Shown here in pieces: positions 1-9,193 of a DNA stretch of 64,000 nucleotides. How positions within the stretch are numbered: the stretch's first letter is position 1; each line of letters opens with the position of its first letter. The notes beneath the pieces are model-generated. The model did not search any database, had not been told where the DNA came from, and saw only the letters and a program-made list of their open reading frames with translations. The stretch spans positions 1-64,000 of the forward strand of contig NZ_PKQQ01000007.1 in the NCBI RefSeq assembly GCF_002893095.1. Reading direction: 5' to 3'. Source of the stretch: Stenotrophomonas sp. VV52. GTDB lineage: Bacteria; Pseudomonadota; Gammaproteobacteria; Xanthomonadales; Xanthomonadaceae. Position numbers and translations under genes: made by a program.

Positions 1-30
1 AGTAGGTCATCGCCAGGGTTTACACCCAAA

Positions 31-60
31 AACCCCGCTGCTTACGCAGCGGGGTTTTTT
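31..60. terminator. Bidirectional intrinsic terminator
   Basis: A perfect 11-bp stem (31-41 with 46-56) with a TTAC loop is followed by a T run on the plus strand. An A run at 28-32 gives a T run on the minus strand. It can end the minus-strand hydrolase transcript that stops at 75 and any plus-strand gene lying before the window. Confidence 0.85.
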
Positions 61-74
61 CTTTGTCCGCGACA

Positions 75-923
75 TTATTCCGCGAGGAACCGCGCGATCA
101 CGTCCGCTACGAGCTGCGGGTGCTCCATGTGCAGGTGATGGGTGCCGGGGAATACGTCCAGGCGGCCATCGCGCAGCAGTTTGATGCGCTCGCTGCGCAG
201 CGGTTCGGGGTAATAGGACTGCGCCGGGGTGGCGTAGATCACCTGGGTGGGGCATTCGATCGCGGCGAGCAGATTGTCGATCTGCGCTTCGCTCATCCGC
301 ATCGCGGTGGGCAGCATCAGGCGCTGGTCGCTGCACCAGCTGTAGCCGCCTTCGACCGCCATCACGCCGCGCTCGACCAGCAGTCGTGCGCACGGCTCGC
401 TGAGCTGATTGGCCATCATCCGCGCGCGTACCGGCGCGGCCAGGTCGGCAAACACGCGCAGTTTCTTCGAGGGCAGTGCACGCGCGGCGCGCACGTGCTC
501 GCGCAGGCGCTGCGCCGTTTCATCTTCGGGGCCACGCAGGCCGCCGAGTGCTTCAATGGCGACCAGGCGTTCCACGCGTTCGGGCGCCGCCGCCGCGGTG
601 AGGCTGGCGATGCCGGCGCCCATGGAATGACCGAGCAGGGTGAAGCGATCCCAGCCCAATGCATCGGCCACGTCCAGAACGTGGCAGATCGCGCCAGGCG
701 TGTTGTACTGGGTGCCATGCGGCAGGTGCGCGCTGTGGCCGTGACCCGGAAGGTCGATGGCCACCAGCTGCAGGTCCGGCAGCGCATCGGCCAGCGGAAC
801 GAAGCTGGCGGCGTTGTCGAGCCAACCATGCAGGGCCAGAACGCGCGCACCTTCGGTGGCTGCCGAGCGCAGCCCGGCGACGATGCTGCCGTCGACCGGC
901 AGGGTGAACGGTTCCAGCCTCAT
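75..923 (-). CDS. Alpha/beta-fold hydrolase
   Basis: This 282-residue protein has the alpha/beta-hydrolase layout. The HGW oxyanion segment lies near residue 28. The nucleophile elbow GHSMGAG places the catalytic Ser near residue 99. A late [10 protein letters not shown] segment supplies the probable catalytic His. No signal peptide is seen, so it is probably a cytoplasmic esterase or lipase-like enzyme; the substrate cannot be told from sequence. I chose the ATG at 923 because it overlaps the hemH stop by 4 nt (ATGA), which implies translational coupling. The frame stays open upstream, but that part lies inside hemH and is not hydrolase-like. It forms an operon with hemH. Confidence 0.88.
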   Translation of the reverse strand: MRLEPFTLPVDGSIVAGLRSAATEGARVLALHGWLDNAASFVPLADALPDLQLVAIDLPGHGHSAHLPHGTQYNTPGAICHVLDVADALGWDRFTLLGHSMGAGIASLTAAAAPERVERLVAIEALGGLRGPEDETAQRLREHVRAARALPSKKLRVFADLAAPVRARMMANQLSEPCARLLVERGVMAVEGGYSWCSDQRLMLPTAMRMSEAQIDNLLAAIECPTQVIYATPAQSYYPEPLRSERIKLLRDGRLDVFPGTHHLHMEHPQLVADVIARFLAE

Positions 924-1882
924 GTCAGCGCCGCGATGCTCAGCCGCGACAGTGCCAGCGCATGCGCGGGATCGGCATTGAGGCAGGGGATGTAGCGCAT
1001 CTGCGCGCCGCGCTCGGCCACCGTCTCGGTGAACCCCATCGCCACTTCTTCCAGGGTTTCCAGGCAGTCGGTGGCAAAGCCGGGGCAGACCACGTCGATC
1101 TTCTTGATCCCGCGCTCGGCCATCGCCCACAGCGTAGGCTCGGCATACGGTTGCAGCCATTTCTCGCGACCGAAGCGCGACTGGTAGGTGAGCTGCCAGT
1201 CGTCAGGGCCCAGCGCCAGCGCCTGCGCGATCGCCTTGGCGCTGGCTTCGCAGCGCTGCGGATACGGATCGCCGGCGTCGGCCAGGCGTTGCGGAATGCC
1301 GTGGAAGGAGAACACCAGGCGCTCGCCGCGCCCGTGTTCGGCCCACCAGTGGCGGATGCTGCCCGCCACGGCGGCCACCCAGTCCGGGTCGACCGCGTAG
1401 TCGCGCACCAGGGTGACGGTGACGCCCGGATGCCGCGGCTGCCAGTCGCGCACCTGGTCTTCGATGGAGGCGGTGGTGGTGGTGGAGTACTGCGGATACA
1501 GCGGCAGCACCACGATCCGTCGCATGCCTTCGGCGGCGAGCCGGTCCAGCTCTGCGGTCAGCGCCGGGGCGCCGTAGCGCATGGCGTGGCGGACGCGCAG
1601 GTTGGGCATGAGCTGCTGCATGGCCTCGGCCAGGCGGCGGGTGTGCACCATCAACGGTGAGCCGTCGGGCAGCCAGACCTGGGCGTACTTGGCGGCGGAA
1701 CGGCCGCCGCGCAGGGGCAGGATCAGCCCGTACAGCAGCGGCTTCCACAATAGCGGCGGAATCGCGACCACGCGCGGGTCGCTGAGGAATTCCGCCAGGT
1801 AGCGCCGCACCGCAGGGGCGGTGGGCGTCTCGGGTGTGCCTAGATTGACCGCCAGCACGGCGGTGTCGGGTGCGTCGAGCAT
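920..1882 (-). CDS. hemH: Ferrochelatase
   Basis: Ferrochelatase inserts Fe2+ into protoporphyrin IX in the last step of haem synthesis. The 320-residue length is normal for the bacterial enzyme. Family signatures are visible: an early [10 protein letters not shown] segment, LPLYPQYS mid-protein, FSFHGIP carrying the metal-binding catalytic His near residue 193, and a C-terminal [12 protein letters not shown] segment with the conserved acidic residues. The gene is first in a two-gene minus-strand operon and overlaps the downstream hydrolase by 4 nt. No Shine-Dalgarno sequence precedes the ATG. A GAGAAT hexamer lies exactly 6 nt upstream, so the mRNA may be leaderless. Confidence 0.96.
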   Translation of the reverse strand: MLDAPDTAVLAVNLGTPETPTAPAVRRYLAEFLSDPRVVAIPPLLWKPLLYGLILPLRGGRSAAKYAQVWLPDGSPLMVHTRRLAEAMQQLMPNLRVRHAMRYGAPALTAELDRLAAEGMRRIVVLPLYPQYSTTTTASIEDQVRDWQPRHPGVTVTLVRDYAVDPDWVAAVAGSIRHWWAEHGRGERLVFSFHGIPQRLADAGDPYPQRCEASAKAIAQALALGPDDWQLTYQSRFGREKWLQPYAEPTLWAMAERGIKKIDVVCPGFATDCLETLEEVAMGFTETVAERGAQMRYIPCLNADPAHALALSRLSIAALT

Positions 1883-1888
1883 GGGGAC

Positions 1889-1894
1889 ATTCTC
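1889..1894 (-). promoter_or_regulatory. Candidate -10 element of hemH
   Basis: On the minus strand the hexamer GAGAAT ends 6 nt before the hemH ATG. This spacing would put the first transcribed base at or next to the start codon. No convincing -35 is visible. Confidence 0.4.
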
Positions 1895-2016
1895 GCAGGT
1901 CTGCGCGACAGCGCGTGCATACTCATTGCGGATTCATAAGAACCCCACTAATTTCGGGGAAGCGATCTATTTTTTGAATCGTCCGTATTTCGATTCCCCC
2001 CCTTTCTGGAGCACCC

Positions 2017-2907
2017 ATGCGCCGTTTGAGCCTTGCACTGCTGATCACCGCCAGCCTGCTGTCGACCCCGGCATTCGCCGGGCCGGAGCAGGACCAGCGC
2101 GCCCGCAATGCGGTGCGCGTGCTGAATGAGATCCAGGCGATCCCCGAACAGGGCATCCCGGACAAGCTGCTGGACGAAGCGCGGGCCGTAGTGGTCATTC
2201 CCGACACGATCAAGGCGGGTCTGGTCATCGGCGGCCGTCGTGGGCATGGGCTGATGTCGGTCAAGAATCCGGACGGCAGCTGGTCGAGCCCGGCGTTCAT
2301 CAAGCTCACCGGCGGCAGCATCGGCTTCCAGGCCGGTGTGCAGTCGTCGGACGTGGTGCTGGTGTTCCGCAACGATCGCAGCCTGGACAACATCGTCAAC
2401 GGCAAGTTCACCCTGGGCGCCGATGCCGGCGTGGCGGCCGGTCCGGTCGGGCGCAACGCGGCGGCGGCCACCGACGGGCAGCTGAAGGCGGAGATCTGGT
2501 CCTGGTCGCGCGCGCGCGGGCTGTTCGCGGGCGTGGCGCTGGACGGGGCGGTGCTGCAGATCGATGACGAGTCCAACCTGGACGCGTATGGCAGCAACAC
2601 CACGGCGCGGATGATCATCGAGGGTCGCACCACGGCGCAGCCGTCGATGGACGTGGTGGCTTTCCGCGACCGCCTGGAAGAGGCAACGTACTCGGCCCGC
2701 CAGAACCGGGGCACGGCCAGCAGCGCGCCGGCGCCGCGGCCGGCAGGCCCGCAGCCGCAGCAGGCGGCCCCGGCGGTAGCTGAACAGGCCAATGCGGGCG
2801 CCACCACGGCGCCGCTGCAGGCGGTTCCAACGCAGCCGGCACCGCAGCAGGGCTTCCAGCCGGTGGGTGAGGGTGAGGTCCGTACCGAGTCGTTGGACGG
2901 AAACTGA
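2017..2907 (+). CDS. Secreted SYLF (Ysc84-type) domain protein
   Basis: The 296-residue product begins with a signal peptide of about 21 residues ending TPAFA. The SYLF/Ysc84 lipid-binding domain follows at roughly residues 40-215. Its visible landmarks are AVVVIPDTIKAGLVIGGRRG, the GGSIGFQAGVQ turn, a DVVLVFRN strand and ADAGVAAGPVGR. The last 80 residues are Ala/Pro/Gln-rich and look disordered. SYLF proteins bind phosphoinositides in eukaryotes; the bacterial role is poorly defined, and envelope function is an inference from the signal peptide. The ATG at 2017 has a GGAG ribosome site about 8 nt upstream. It is divergent from hemH across about 130 bp. Confidence 0.85.
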   Translation: MRRLSLALLITASLLSTPAFAGPEQDQRARNAVRVLNEIQAIPEQGIPDKLLDEARAVVVIPDTIKAGLVIGGRRGHGLMSVKNPDGSWSSPAFIKLTGGSIGFQAGVQSSDVVLVFRNDRSLDNIVNGKFTLGADAGVAAGPVGRNAAAATDGQLKAEIWSWSRARGLFAGVALDGAVLQIDDESNLDAYGSNTTARMIIEGRTTAQPSMDVVAFRDRLEEATYSARQNRGTASSAPAPRPAGPQPQQAAPAVAEQANAGATTAPLQAVPTQPAPQQGFQPVGEGEVRTESLDGN

Positions 2908-2984
2908 CTTTCGTCACGCGCGCCGCCCTCCCGGCGGTGCGTTATGCTCAAGGCTTGGTTTCCAGGTAATGCGAGCAGAACATC

Positions 2985-3215
2985 ATGGGCAGTTTCAGCA
3001 TTTGGCATTGGGTGGTGGTACTGGTCATCGTGCTGCTGGTGTTCGGCACCAAGAAGCTGACCAGTGGGGCCAAGGACCTGGGTAGTGCGGTCAAGGAATT
3101 CAAGAAGGGCATGCGCGACGACGACGACAAGCCGACCGCGCACCTGAGCGATGAGTCGCGTCCGCAGGATCCGTCGACGACGTCGCAGAACGAGCACGAC
3201 CGCGACCGTCGCTGA
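2985..3215 (+). CDS. tatA: Twin-arginine translocase subunit TatA
   Basis: TatA forms the protein-conducting assembly of the Tat system, which exports folded proteins across the inner membrane. The 76-residue product has the expected plan: a short periplasmic N-terminus, one transmembrane helix (about residues 5-20, starting [18 protein letters not shown]), a hinge [12 protein letters not shown], an amphipathic helix with the FKKGM signature, and a charged unstructured tail. It is first in tatABC, 15 nt before the GTG start of tatB. Confidence 0.95.
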   Translation: MGSFSIWHWVVVLVIVLLVFGTKKLTSGAKDLGSAVKEFKKGMRDDDDKPTAHLSDESRPQDPSTTSQNEHDRDRR

Positions 3216-3230
3216 TCAAGGCGGCATGCC

Positions 3231-3701
3231 GTGTTCGATATTGGTTTCAGTGAGCTGCTGGTCATCGCGGTCGTCGCGCTGGTCGTGCTGGGTCCGGAGC
3301 GGCTGCCGAAGGCGGCGCGCTTTGCGGGGCTGTGGGTGCGACGTGCGCGCAATCAGTGGGATTCGGTGAAGCAGGAGCTTGAGCGCGAGCTGCACGCGGA
3401 TGAGATCAAGCGGCAGTTCCGTGAGGCGCAGGAGTCGGTGCGCGACACGGAAGCGCAGCTGCGGGCGAGCGGTGAGGCGGTGCGACGCGAGGCGGAGCAG
3501 GTGCGCCAGCAGGTGCATGCGACGGACGCTGCGGTCGCGCCAGGCGAGGAGCCGGTGATGACGGGGCCTGCGCCGGGTTCGCCGGCGAGCGTGGCGCAGC
3601 ATGTGGTGGCGGACGAAACCCGCGATGCGATGGCGCCGCCGGGAATCGATGGGCAGGCGCCGCGTGATCCGCCGCCTGCTGCGCCGGAGGTGCCGCGATG
3701 A
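3231..3701 (+). CDS. tatB: Twin-arginine translocase subunit TatB
   Basis: TatB pairs with TatC to form the receptor for twin-arginine signal peptides. The 156-residue product starts [10 protein letters not shown], with a single helix ending in the family motif [13 protein letters not shown] long charged amphipathic and coiled-coil region follows (about residues 30-100), then a Pro/Ala-rich tail. The start is GTG at 3231; this is where the conserved N-terminal FDIGFSEL begins. Its stop overlaps the tatC start by 4 nt (ATGA). Confidence 0.94.
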   Translation: MFDIGFSELLVIAVVALVVLGPERLPKAARFAGLWVRRARNQWDSVKQELERELHADEIKRQFREAQESVRDTEAQLRASGEAVRREAEQVRQQVHATDAAVAPGEEPVMTGPAPGSPASVAQHVVADETRDAMAPPGIDGQAPRDPPPAAPEVPR

Positions 3702-4447
3702 GTGGCAATGAGAATCCGGAAAGCGGGTTGATCGAGCACCTGATCGAGTTGCGGGCGCGGTTGATGCGGGCGCTGATCGGGTTGGGGGTGGTGCTGCTGG
3801 GGTTGATGCCGTTTTCGCGGCAGATCTACAACTGGCTGGCACACCCGTTGATTTCGCAGCTGCCGAATGGGCAGTCGATGATTGCGATCAATCCGGCGGG
3901 GGCGTTCTTTGCGCCGCTGAAGCTGACGTTCTTCGTGGCGTTGTTCATTGCGGTGCCGTGGTTGCTGTACCAGCTGTGGGCGTTCGTGGCACCAGGCCTG
4001 TATGCGCGGGAGAAGCGGCTGGCGGTGCCGTTGCTGGCAACGTCGGTGCTGCTGTTCTACATCGGCTGTGCGTTTGCGTATTTCCTGGTGCTGCCGGCGG
4101 TGTTCCATTTCCTGACGACGTTCCGGCCGGATGTGATTGCGATCACGCCGGATGCGAATGCGTACCTGGATTTCGTGCTGGCGATCTTCTTTGCGTTCGG
4201 CAGCAGTTTCGAGTTGCCGGTGGCGATGGTGATTCTGACGCTGCTGGGCTGGGTGTCGCCGCAGCAGTTCAAGGAAGGCCGCGGTTACGCGATCGTGGGC
4301 ATCTTCGTGCTGGCGGCGGTGTTGACGCCGCCGGACGTGGTGTCGCAGCTGATGCTGGCGATTCCGATGGTGCTGCTTTATGAGCTTGGAATTCACGCTT
4401 CGCGGTGGTTGGTGCCGGCGAAAAGTGATGAGAAGCAGACGCAGTGA
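3698..4447 (+). CDS. tatC: Twin-arginine translocase subunit TatC
   Basis: TatC is the polytopic core of the Tat receptor and binds the RR signal peptide on the cytoplasmic face. The 249-residue product has the cytoplasmic N-terminal segment [18 protein letters not shown], six predicted transmembrane helices, and the conserved first periplasmic loop region containing [19 protein letters not shown]. The late PPDVVSQ segment is also typical. It is the last tat gene. No tatD follows; the downstream gene is on the opposite strand, separated by a large palindromic repeat and a SMAG element. Confidence 0.96.
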   Translation: MSGNENPESGLIEHLIELRARLMRALIGLGVVLLGLMPFSRQIYNWLAHPLISQLPNGQSMIAINPAGAFFAPLKLTFFVALFIAVPWLLYQLWAFVAPGLYAREKRLAVPLLATSVLLFYIGCAFAYFLVLPAVFHFLTTFRPDVIAITPDANAYLDFVLAIFFAFGSSFELPVAMVILTLLGWVSPQQFKEGRGYAIVGIFVLAAVLTPPDVVSQLMLAIPMVLLYELGIHASRWLVPAKSDEKQTQ

Positions 4448-4499
4448 TTCGCTTCGCTTCTAGATTGCGCTGAGAGCAGCGTTTCAGTTTTTACGTGCT

Positions 4500-4614
4500 G
4501 GGGCGGCCGCCGGGCAGCCCCGCTCCGGGACACGCCGTGAACCCGTCCATGGGGGCTGCTAGAAAACATCCATGTTTTCTAGCGTCCCTCCGGGGGCTAC
4601 CCGGCGGCCGCCCC
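4500..4614. repeat. 115-bp imperfect palindromic repeat
   Basis: Outer arms 4500-4520 and 4594-4614 are complementary with one mismatch (GGGGCGGCCGCCGGG core). Nested inside is a perfect 12-bp inverted repeat (4558-4569 with 4572-4583, arm GCTAGAAAACAT) with a 2-nt loop. The element sits between the convergent tatC and BPSS1780-type genes. It looks like a dispersed intergenic repeat and could also end tatC transcription. Confidence 0.75.
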
Positions 4615-4637
4615 CGATGGATTGCGGTGTGCGGACA

Positions 4638-4660
4638 GTAGAGCCGGGCTCTGCCCGGCT
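4638..4660 (+). repeat. SMAG/REP-like hairpin
   Basis: GTAG is followed by the inverted repeat AGCCGGG-CTCTG-CCCGGCT. This matches the GTAG-headed short palindromes described for Stenotrophomonas. It lies just past the stop of the minus-strand gene at 4667. Confidence 0.8.
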
Positions 4661-4666
4661 CCGACA

Positions 4667-5578
4667 TTATGCTGCGAAGATGTTGCCTGGGCCGTTGCTG
4701 GGCGGCACTGGCGGCGGCGTGTTGCGGCCGCGGTGGTCGAACATCTGCTTCCAGGCGGCGTACACGGCGCCTACGTAGAGCGGCATGATGACGGTGGACA
4801 TGGCCAGCTGCATGACGAAGGCGGCGGCGCCTACGCCGGCGACGAGCATGGCGAGCTGCATGGCGATAACGACCAGGAAGTAGATGCAGAGCGTGGCGAT
4901 CAGGCCGAGCAGCATGAACACGGCCATGGCGCCGAAGTTGCGGATGCAGCCCTGCAGGCTCATGCGCAGGGCGTGCATGCCGCTCTGGTGATCGAACACG
5001 ACCAGGGCGGGCTGGGTGAACATGGCCATGCTCAGCGCGACGAAGGTGGCGAAGGCGAGCAGGATCCAGAGCAGGATGCGCATCACCGGGACGCCGGCCA
5101 TGAGGGCCAGGGTCTGCTCGTTGCTGGGGGTGGCGCCGGACTGCTGCAGTTCCTGCATCTTGCGGAACATCTCGGCGGAGGCGGTGAGGCCTTCGCTACC
5201 CATCATCAGGTAGAGCAGCGAGCCGAGCGCGATGATGGCGATCAGCTGGATCGCGAGCGGGACCAGCAGGTGGCTGACGCGGCGGTCGCGGATCGGCTGC
5301 AGCAGGTGCACGGGAGTGGCGCGGTGGCCGTCGTCGACTTCGCGCACGGCGCAGAGCATGCCGCCGAAGACGAGCGGGCCGACGGCGACGGAGAGCAGCT
5401 GGCCGATGACGCCGAGCCAGCTGGGCAGGGCCTGGGCGAGCACGAGGATCAGCGAGCTGACCAGCATGCCGATCACGCCAAGAACCGCCAGTTGCAGCGG
5501 TGCGCGGCGATACAGGGAAAATGCGTCCAGCAGCCATTGGGCGCCCGCAGAGGCGGGCAGCTTGCGAATCTCGCTCAT
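4667..5578 (-). CDS. BPSS1780-type integral membrane protein
   Basis: This 303-residue hydrophobic protein probably belongs to the BPSS1780 family of uncharacterised membrane proteins. Its N-terminus reads ASAGAQWLLDAFSLYRRAP, like the family's entry motif. It has about five or six membrane segments, including residues 28-48, 60-80, 105-125, about 165-190, 215-240 and 245-275. The C-terminus is a short Pro-rich tail. No catalytic residues are evident and no function is known. The ATG at 5578 is preceded by a GGAA ribosome-binding stretch. It is transcribed alone, convergent with tatC. Confidence 0.65.
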   Translation of the reverse strand: MSEIRKLPASAGAQWLLDAFSLYRRAPLQLAVLGVIGMLVSSLILVLAQALPSWLGVIGQLLSVAVGPLVFGGMLCAVREVDDGHRATPVHLLQPIRDRRVSHLLVPLAIQLIAIIALGSLLYLMMGSEGLTASAEMFRKMQELQQSGATPSNEQTLALMAGVPVMRILLWILLAFATFVALSMAMFTQPALVVFDHQSGMHALRMSLQGCIRNFGAMAVFMLLGLIATLCIYFLVVIAMQLAMLVAGVGAAAFVMQLAMSTVIMPLYVGAVYAAWKQMFDHRGRNTPPPVPPSNGPGNIFAA

Positions 5579-5681
5579 ACCATTCCGGAACAGGGGGAAG
5601 GGCGCGTGCGCCCTGGATCGAATTGATTATCCCTGTTTTCCGCGCGCCTCACCTGAAGGAAAGGCGCTTGGCGTCTACCTT

Positions 5682-6401
5682 TCAGTTGTTGCGGGCCTGG
5701 CGGACGAAGCGGCGCAGCAGCTGGCGGGCCAGCGGGGCGGCGCTGACGCCACGGGCGAGGCTGCGGGCGCAGCCGCCGTGGCGGCTGATGCACTCGGCAC
5801 GGGCGCGGACGTAGCCGCGCATGTGGTGGGTGGCGAACTCGGGGTGGAACTGCACGCCCCAGGCCTGCTGGCCCCAGCGGAAGGCGTGGCAGTTGTCCTG
5901 CGCCGAGCGCGCCAGGATGGCGGCGCCTTCGGGGGCGCGCAGCACGGTCTGCAGGTGGGTGGCGTGGGCCGGGAAGCGGGCCGGCAGGCCGGCGAACAGG
6001 GGGTCGTCCACGGCCGAGGGTTCGAGCGCCAGTTCGATGGTGCCGGACTCGCGCCCGGCGGGGTTGTAGGCCACTTCGCCGCCGAGGGCGTGCGCGAGCA
6101 GCTGGTGGCCGTAGCAGATGCCGAACACCGGGCGGTTTTCATGGGCGGCGGCGCGCAGCCAGTGCGCGCTGCGCTCGCTCCAGTCGGCGCGGTCGGTGAC
6201 GTAGGCGGCCGAGCCGCTGATGATGACGCCGGCAAAGTCGCGGTGGTCGGGCAGTTCGTCGCCCTTGACCACGTCCACGACCACGGTTTCGTCGGCGTCC
6301 AGGCCGGCCGCGACCCGGATCCAGTGCGGAAAACGGCCGTAGCGGCGCAGCGAGGCGACCGGTTGGCCGGTTTCAAGAATCAGGAAGGGCGTGCGGTTCA
6401 T
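5682..6401 (-). CDS. Class I glutamine amidotransferase-like protein
   Basis: The 239-residue product is a stand-alone class I amidotransferase domain, as in GMP synthase-like glutamine amidotransferases. The nucleophile Cys sits in GICYGHQ near residue 96. The catalytic His and Glu are in GVQFHPEF near residue 184. An early GVIISGSAAYV strand gives the oxyanion region. The synthetase partner domain is absent, so the amide acceptor is unknown; small glutamyl-compound hydrolysis is possible. The ATG overlaps the end of the upstream GspE-type gene by 29 nt, which suggests cotranscription and reinitiation. The C-terminal 30 residues are Arg/Ala-rich and unlike the core. Confidence 0.88.
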   Translation of the reverse strand: MNRTPFLILETGQPVASLRRYGRFPHWIRVAAGLDADETVVVDVVKGDELPDHRDFAGVIISGSAAYVTDRADWSERSAHWLRAAAHENRPVFGICYGHQLLAHALGGEVAYNPAGRESGTIELALEPSAVDDPLFAGLPARFPAHATHLQTVLRAPEGAAILARSAQDNCHAFRWGQQAWGVQFHPEFATHHMRGYVRARAECISRHGGCARSLARGVSAAPLARQLLRRFVRQARNN

Positions 6402-8202
6402 CTCGCGGAGGCAGTACGGTCAGGACTTCCTCGATTGTAGTCAGCCCTGCCGCCACCTTTTCAAGTGCCGCGCGACGCAGGGTTCTCACTCCTTCAGCAC
6501 GCGCGGCCTGGCTGAAACCGGCCAGGTCCATGTCTGCGCGGATCAGCCCACGCAGGCGCGGGCCCAATGGCAGCAACTCATACAGGCCGACACGGCCGAG
6601 GAAACCGGTGCGCCGGCAGTCCAGGCAACCGGCCGGTGCATATGGCGTGGCCGACTCTGGTAATGCTTCATCGGCATCAGCCAGGACCGCCCATTGGGCG
6701 GCGGTGAGCGGCTTGGGCACCTTGCAGTGCGGGCACAGGGTGCGCACCAGGCGCTGGGCGAGCACGCCGTTGATGGTGCTGGCCAGCAGGTAATGCGGCA
6801 CGCCCAGGTCGAGCAGGCGGGTGATCGCCGAGGGCGCGTCGTTGGTATGCAGGGTGGAGAGCACCAGGTGGCCGGTCAGCGAGGCCTGGACCGCCATCTG
6901 CGCGGTTTCCAGGTCGCGGATTTCGCCGATCATGATGATGTCCGGGTCCTGCCGCAGCAGGGTGCGCACGCCGGCGGCGAAATCCAGGTCGATGTTGGTC
7001 TGGACCTGCATCTGGTTGAATTCCGGGGCGATCATTTCGATCGGATCTTCCACCGTGCACACGTTCACGTCGGGCGTGGCCAGGCGCTTGAGGGTGGAAT
7101 ACAGGGTGGTGGTCTTGCCCGAGCCGGTGGGGCCGGTGACCAGCACGATGCCGTGCGGGCGCTCGACCAGGGCGGTCCAGCCGGCCGCTTCCTGCGGGCT
7201 GAAGCCGAGCTGGTCGATGCTCTTGAAGGCCGCGTCGGGGTCGAAGATGCGCATCACGCACTTCTCGCCGAACGCGGTAGGCATGGTGGAGAGGCGCATT
7301 TCGACCTCGCGCCCGCCCGGCGAACGGGTCTTGATGCGCCCGTCCTGCGGACGGCGGCGCTCGGCAAGGTCCATGCGGCCCAGCACCTTGATCCGGCTGA
7401 CCACGGCGGTCATCACCGCCGGCGGCACCTCGAACACCTTGTGCAGCACGCCGTCGATGCGGAAGCGCATGCGCCCCATGTCGCGACGGGGCTCCAGGTG
7501 GATGTCCGAGGCACGCTGTTCGAAGGCGTACTGCAGCAGCCAGTCGACGATGTGCACCACGTGCTGGTCGTCGGCGTTCACATCGCCGGCGCGGCCCAGC
7601 TCCACCAGCTGTTCGAAGCTGGGCAGGGTGCCGTTGGTCTCGCTCCGCGAGTCGTTGCGGGCGCCGCGCACCGAGCGCGTGACCCCGTAGAACTCCATGG
7701 TGTAGCGGTGCAGGTCGAGCGGATTGACCATCGCCAGCTCGATCCGGCGGCGGGTCAGGTGCTGCAGGTCGAGCAGCCATTCCTGGGACAGCGGTTCGCT
7801 GGTGGCCACCAGCAGCCGTTCGCTGTCCACCGCCAGCGGCAGGAAGCGGTGGCGGCGGGCGTAGGCGTGCGAGACCAGCGCGGTCACTGCCGAGACGTCC
7901 ACCCGGGTCGGGTCGATGCGCAGGTAGCGGGTGCCGGTGCGTTCGGCCAGCCACTGGGTCAGGCGCTCCAGGCCCAGTTCGCCGCCGCCGGCCGCGGCCA
8001 GCTTCAGGTTGGCCAGCAGCACCAGCGGGTGCACTTCGCTGGCGTTGCGTGCGCCCTGGCCGGTAAAGCGGATGCGCTCCACGTCCTGCGCCGCGACCAG
8101 CCCGTCGGCGACCATGGCCGCAGCGACCTGCTCGAACACCAGCCGGCCCGGCGGCAGGGGCTGCGGGGCGGGGGCGAGCGTTGCCGGTGAGCGGTGTTCC
8201 AT
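6373..8202 (-). CDS. GspE/PulE-family secretion or pilus ATPase
   Basis: This 609-residue hexameric ATPase-like protein powers type II secretion or type IV pilus-type assembly in its family. An N-terminal MshEN-like region (about residues 25-180) is followed by the catalytic core: the Walker A motif [10 protein letters not shown] near residue 352, an Asp-box region around VEDPIEM, Walker B in [12 protein letters not shown], and a His box around LSTLHTND. A tetracysteine zinc site (CPHC ... CLDC) lies near residues 505-545, as in GspE/PilB. No other gsp or pil genes are adjacent, so it is an orphan copy and the partner apparatus is unknown. It is divergent from glyQ. It shares 29 nt with the downstream amidotransferase gene. 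Confidence 0.9.
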   Translation of the reverse strand: MEHRSPATLAPAPQPLPPGRLVFEQVAAAMVADGLVAAQDVERIRFTGQGARNASEVHPLVLLANLKLAAAGGGELGLERLTQWLAERTGTRYLRIDPTRVDVSAVTALVSHAYARRHRFLPLAVDSERLLVATSEPLSQEWLLDLQHLTRRRIELAMVNPLDLHRYTMEFYGVTRSVRGARNDSRSETNGTLPSFEQLVELGRAGDVNADDQHVVHIVDWLLQYAFEQRASDIHLEPRRDMGRMRFRIDGVLHKVFEVPPAVMTAVVSRIKVLGRMDLAERRRPQDGRIKTRSPGGREVEMRLSTMPTAFGEKCVMRIFDPDAAFKSIDQLGFSPQEAAGWTALVERPHGIVLVTGPTGSGKTTTLYSTLKRLATPDVNVCTVEDPIEMIAPEFNQMQVQTNIDLDFAAGVRTLLRQDPDIIMIGEIRDLETAQMAVQASLTGHLVLSTLHTNDAPSAITRLLDLGVPHYLLASTINGVLAQRLVRTLCPHCKVPKPLTAAQWAVLADADEALPESATPYAPAGCLDCRRTGFLGRVGLYELLPLGPRLRGLIRADMDLAGFSQAARAEGVRTLRRAALEKVAAGLTTIEEVLTVLPPRDEPHALPDS

Positions 8203-8242
8203 GGCGCCAGAATCCTCGAAGCGGGGGTTGCAGGTCCCTCGC

Positions 8243-8248
8243 TATACT
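8243..8248 (+). promoter_or_regulatory. Candidate -10 element for glyQS
   Basis: TATACT lies 33 nt before the glyQ ATG, in the 79-bp gap between the divergent GspE-type gene and glyQ. No good -35 hexamer is visible at 17 bp. Confidence 0.5.
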
Positions 8249-8281
8249 AGCGCACCCCCTTTGCAGGCAAGAATCCGCCGC

Positions 8282-9193
8282 ATGTCCGCGAACCCGAACG
8301 TTCCGATCACTTTCCAGGGCCTGATCCAGACCCTCAACCAGTATTGGGCGCAGCAGGGCTGCGTGCTGATCCAGCCGCTGGACCTGGAGGTCGGTGCCGG
8401 CACCTTCCACCCGGCGACCTTCCTGCGCTCGATCGGTCCGGAAAGCTGGAACGCGGCGTACGTGCAGCCCTCGCGCCGTCCCACCGACGGCCGCTACGGC
8501 GAGAACCCCAACCGCCTGCAGCGCTACTACCAGTACCAAGTGGCGATGAAGCCCAGCCCGGACAACATCCAGCAGCTGTACCTGGATTCGCTCAAGGCGC
8601 TGGGCATCGATCCGCTGGTGCACGACCTGCGCTTCGTCGAGGACAACTGGGAATCGCCGACGCTGGGCGCCTGGGGCCTGGGCTGGGAAGTCTGGCTCAA
8701 CGGCATGGAAGTGACCCAGTTCACCTACTTCCAGCAGGCCGGTGGCCTGGAGTGCAAGCCGGTGCTGGGCGAGATCACCTACGGTCTCGAGCGCCTGTGC
8801 ATGTACCTGCAGAACTGCGACAACGTCTACGACCTGGTCTGGACCTACGGCCCGGACGGCACGCCGGTGACCTACGGCGACGTGTACCTGCAGAACGAAG
8901 TGGAGCAGAGCACCTACAACTTCGAATATGCGGACGTGGACGAACTGTTCCACCGCTTCGACGCCTGCGAGAAGGAAGCGCAGAAGCTGGTCGAGGTGGG
9001 CCTGCCGCTGCCGGCCTATGAGCAGGTCTGCAAGGCCAGCCATTCGTTCAACCTGCTGGACGCGCGCCGCGCGATCAGCGTGACCGAGCGCCAGCGCTAC
9101 ATCCTGCGCGTGCGCGCGCTGGCCCAGGCGGTGGCAAAACTGTATGAAGCCAAGCGCATCGAAGCGGTGGCGGCCAAGGAGGTACAGGCATGA
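8282..9193 (+). CDS. glyQ: Glycyl-tRNA synthetase alpha subunit
   Basis: GlyQ carries the class II catalytic core of the alpha2beta2 bacterial glycyl-tRNA synthetase. The 303-residue length is standard. Recognisable stretches include [12 protein letters not shown] near the N-terminus, [17 protein letters not shown], the substrate-site [17 protein letters not shown], and the long conserved block around [18 protein letters not shown]. The frame is open for about 350 nt upstream, but the conserved protein begins at the ATG at 8282. It is translationally coupled to glyS by a 4-nt ATGA overlap. Confidence 0.98.
   Translation: MSANPNVPITFQGLIQTLNQYWAQQGCVLIQPLDLEVGAGTFHPATFLRSIGPESWNAAYVQPSRRPTDGRYGENPNRLQRYYQYQVAMKPSPDNIQQLYLDSLKALGIDPLVHDLRFVEDNWESPTLGAWGLGWEVWLNGMEVTQFTYFQQAGGLECKPVLGEITYGLERLCMYLQNCDNVYDLVWTYGPDGTPVTYGDVYLQNEVEQSTYNFEYADVDELFHRFDACEKEAQKLVEVGLPLPAYEQVCKASHSFNLLDARRAISVTERQRYILRVRALAQAVAKLYEAKRIEAVAAKEVQA

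Noticed and set aside
924..1160. Longer start for the alpha/beta hydrolase
   Set aside because: The extension lies wholly inside hemH and is Arg-rich shadow sequence; the ATG at 923 overlaps the hemH stop.
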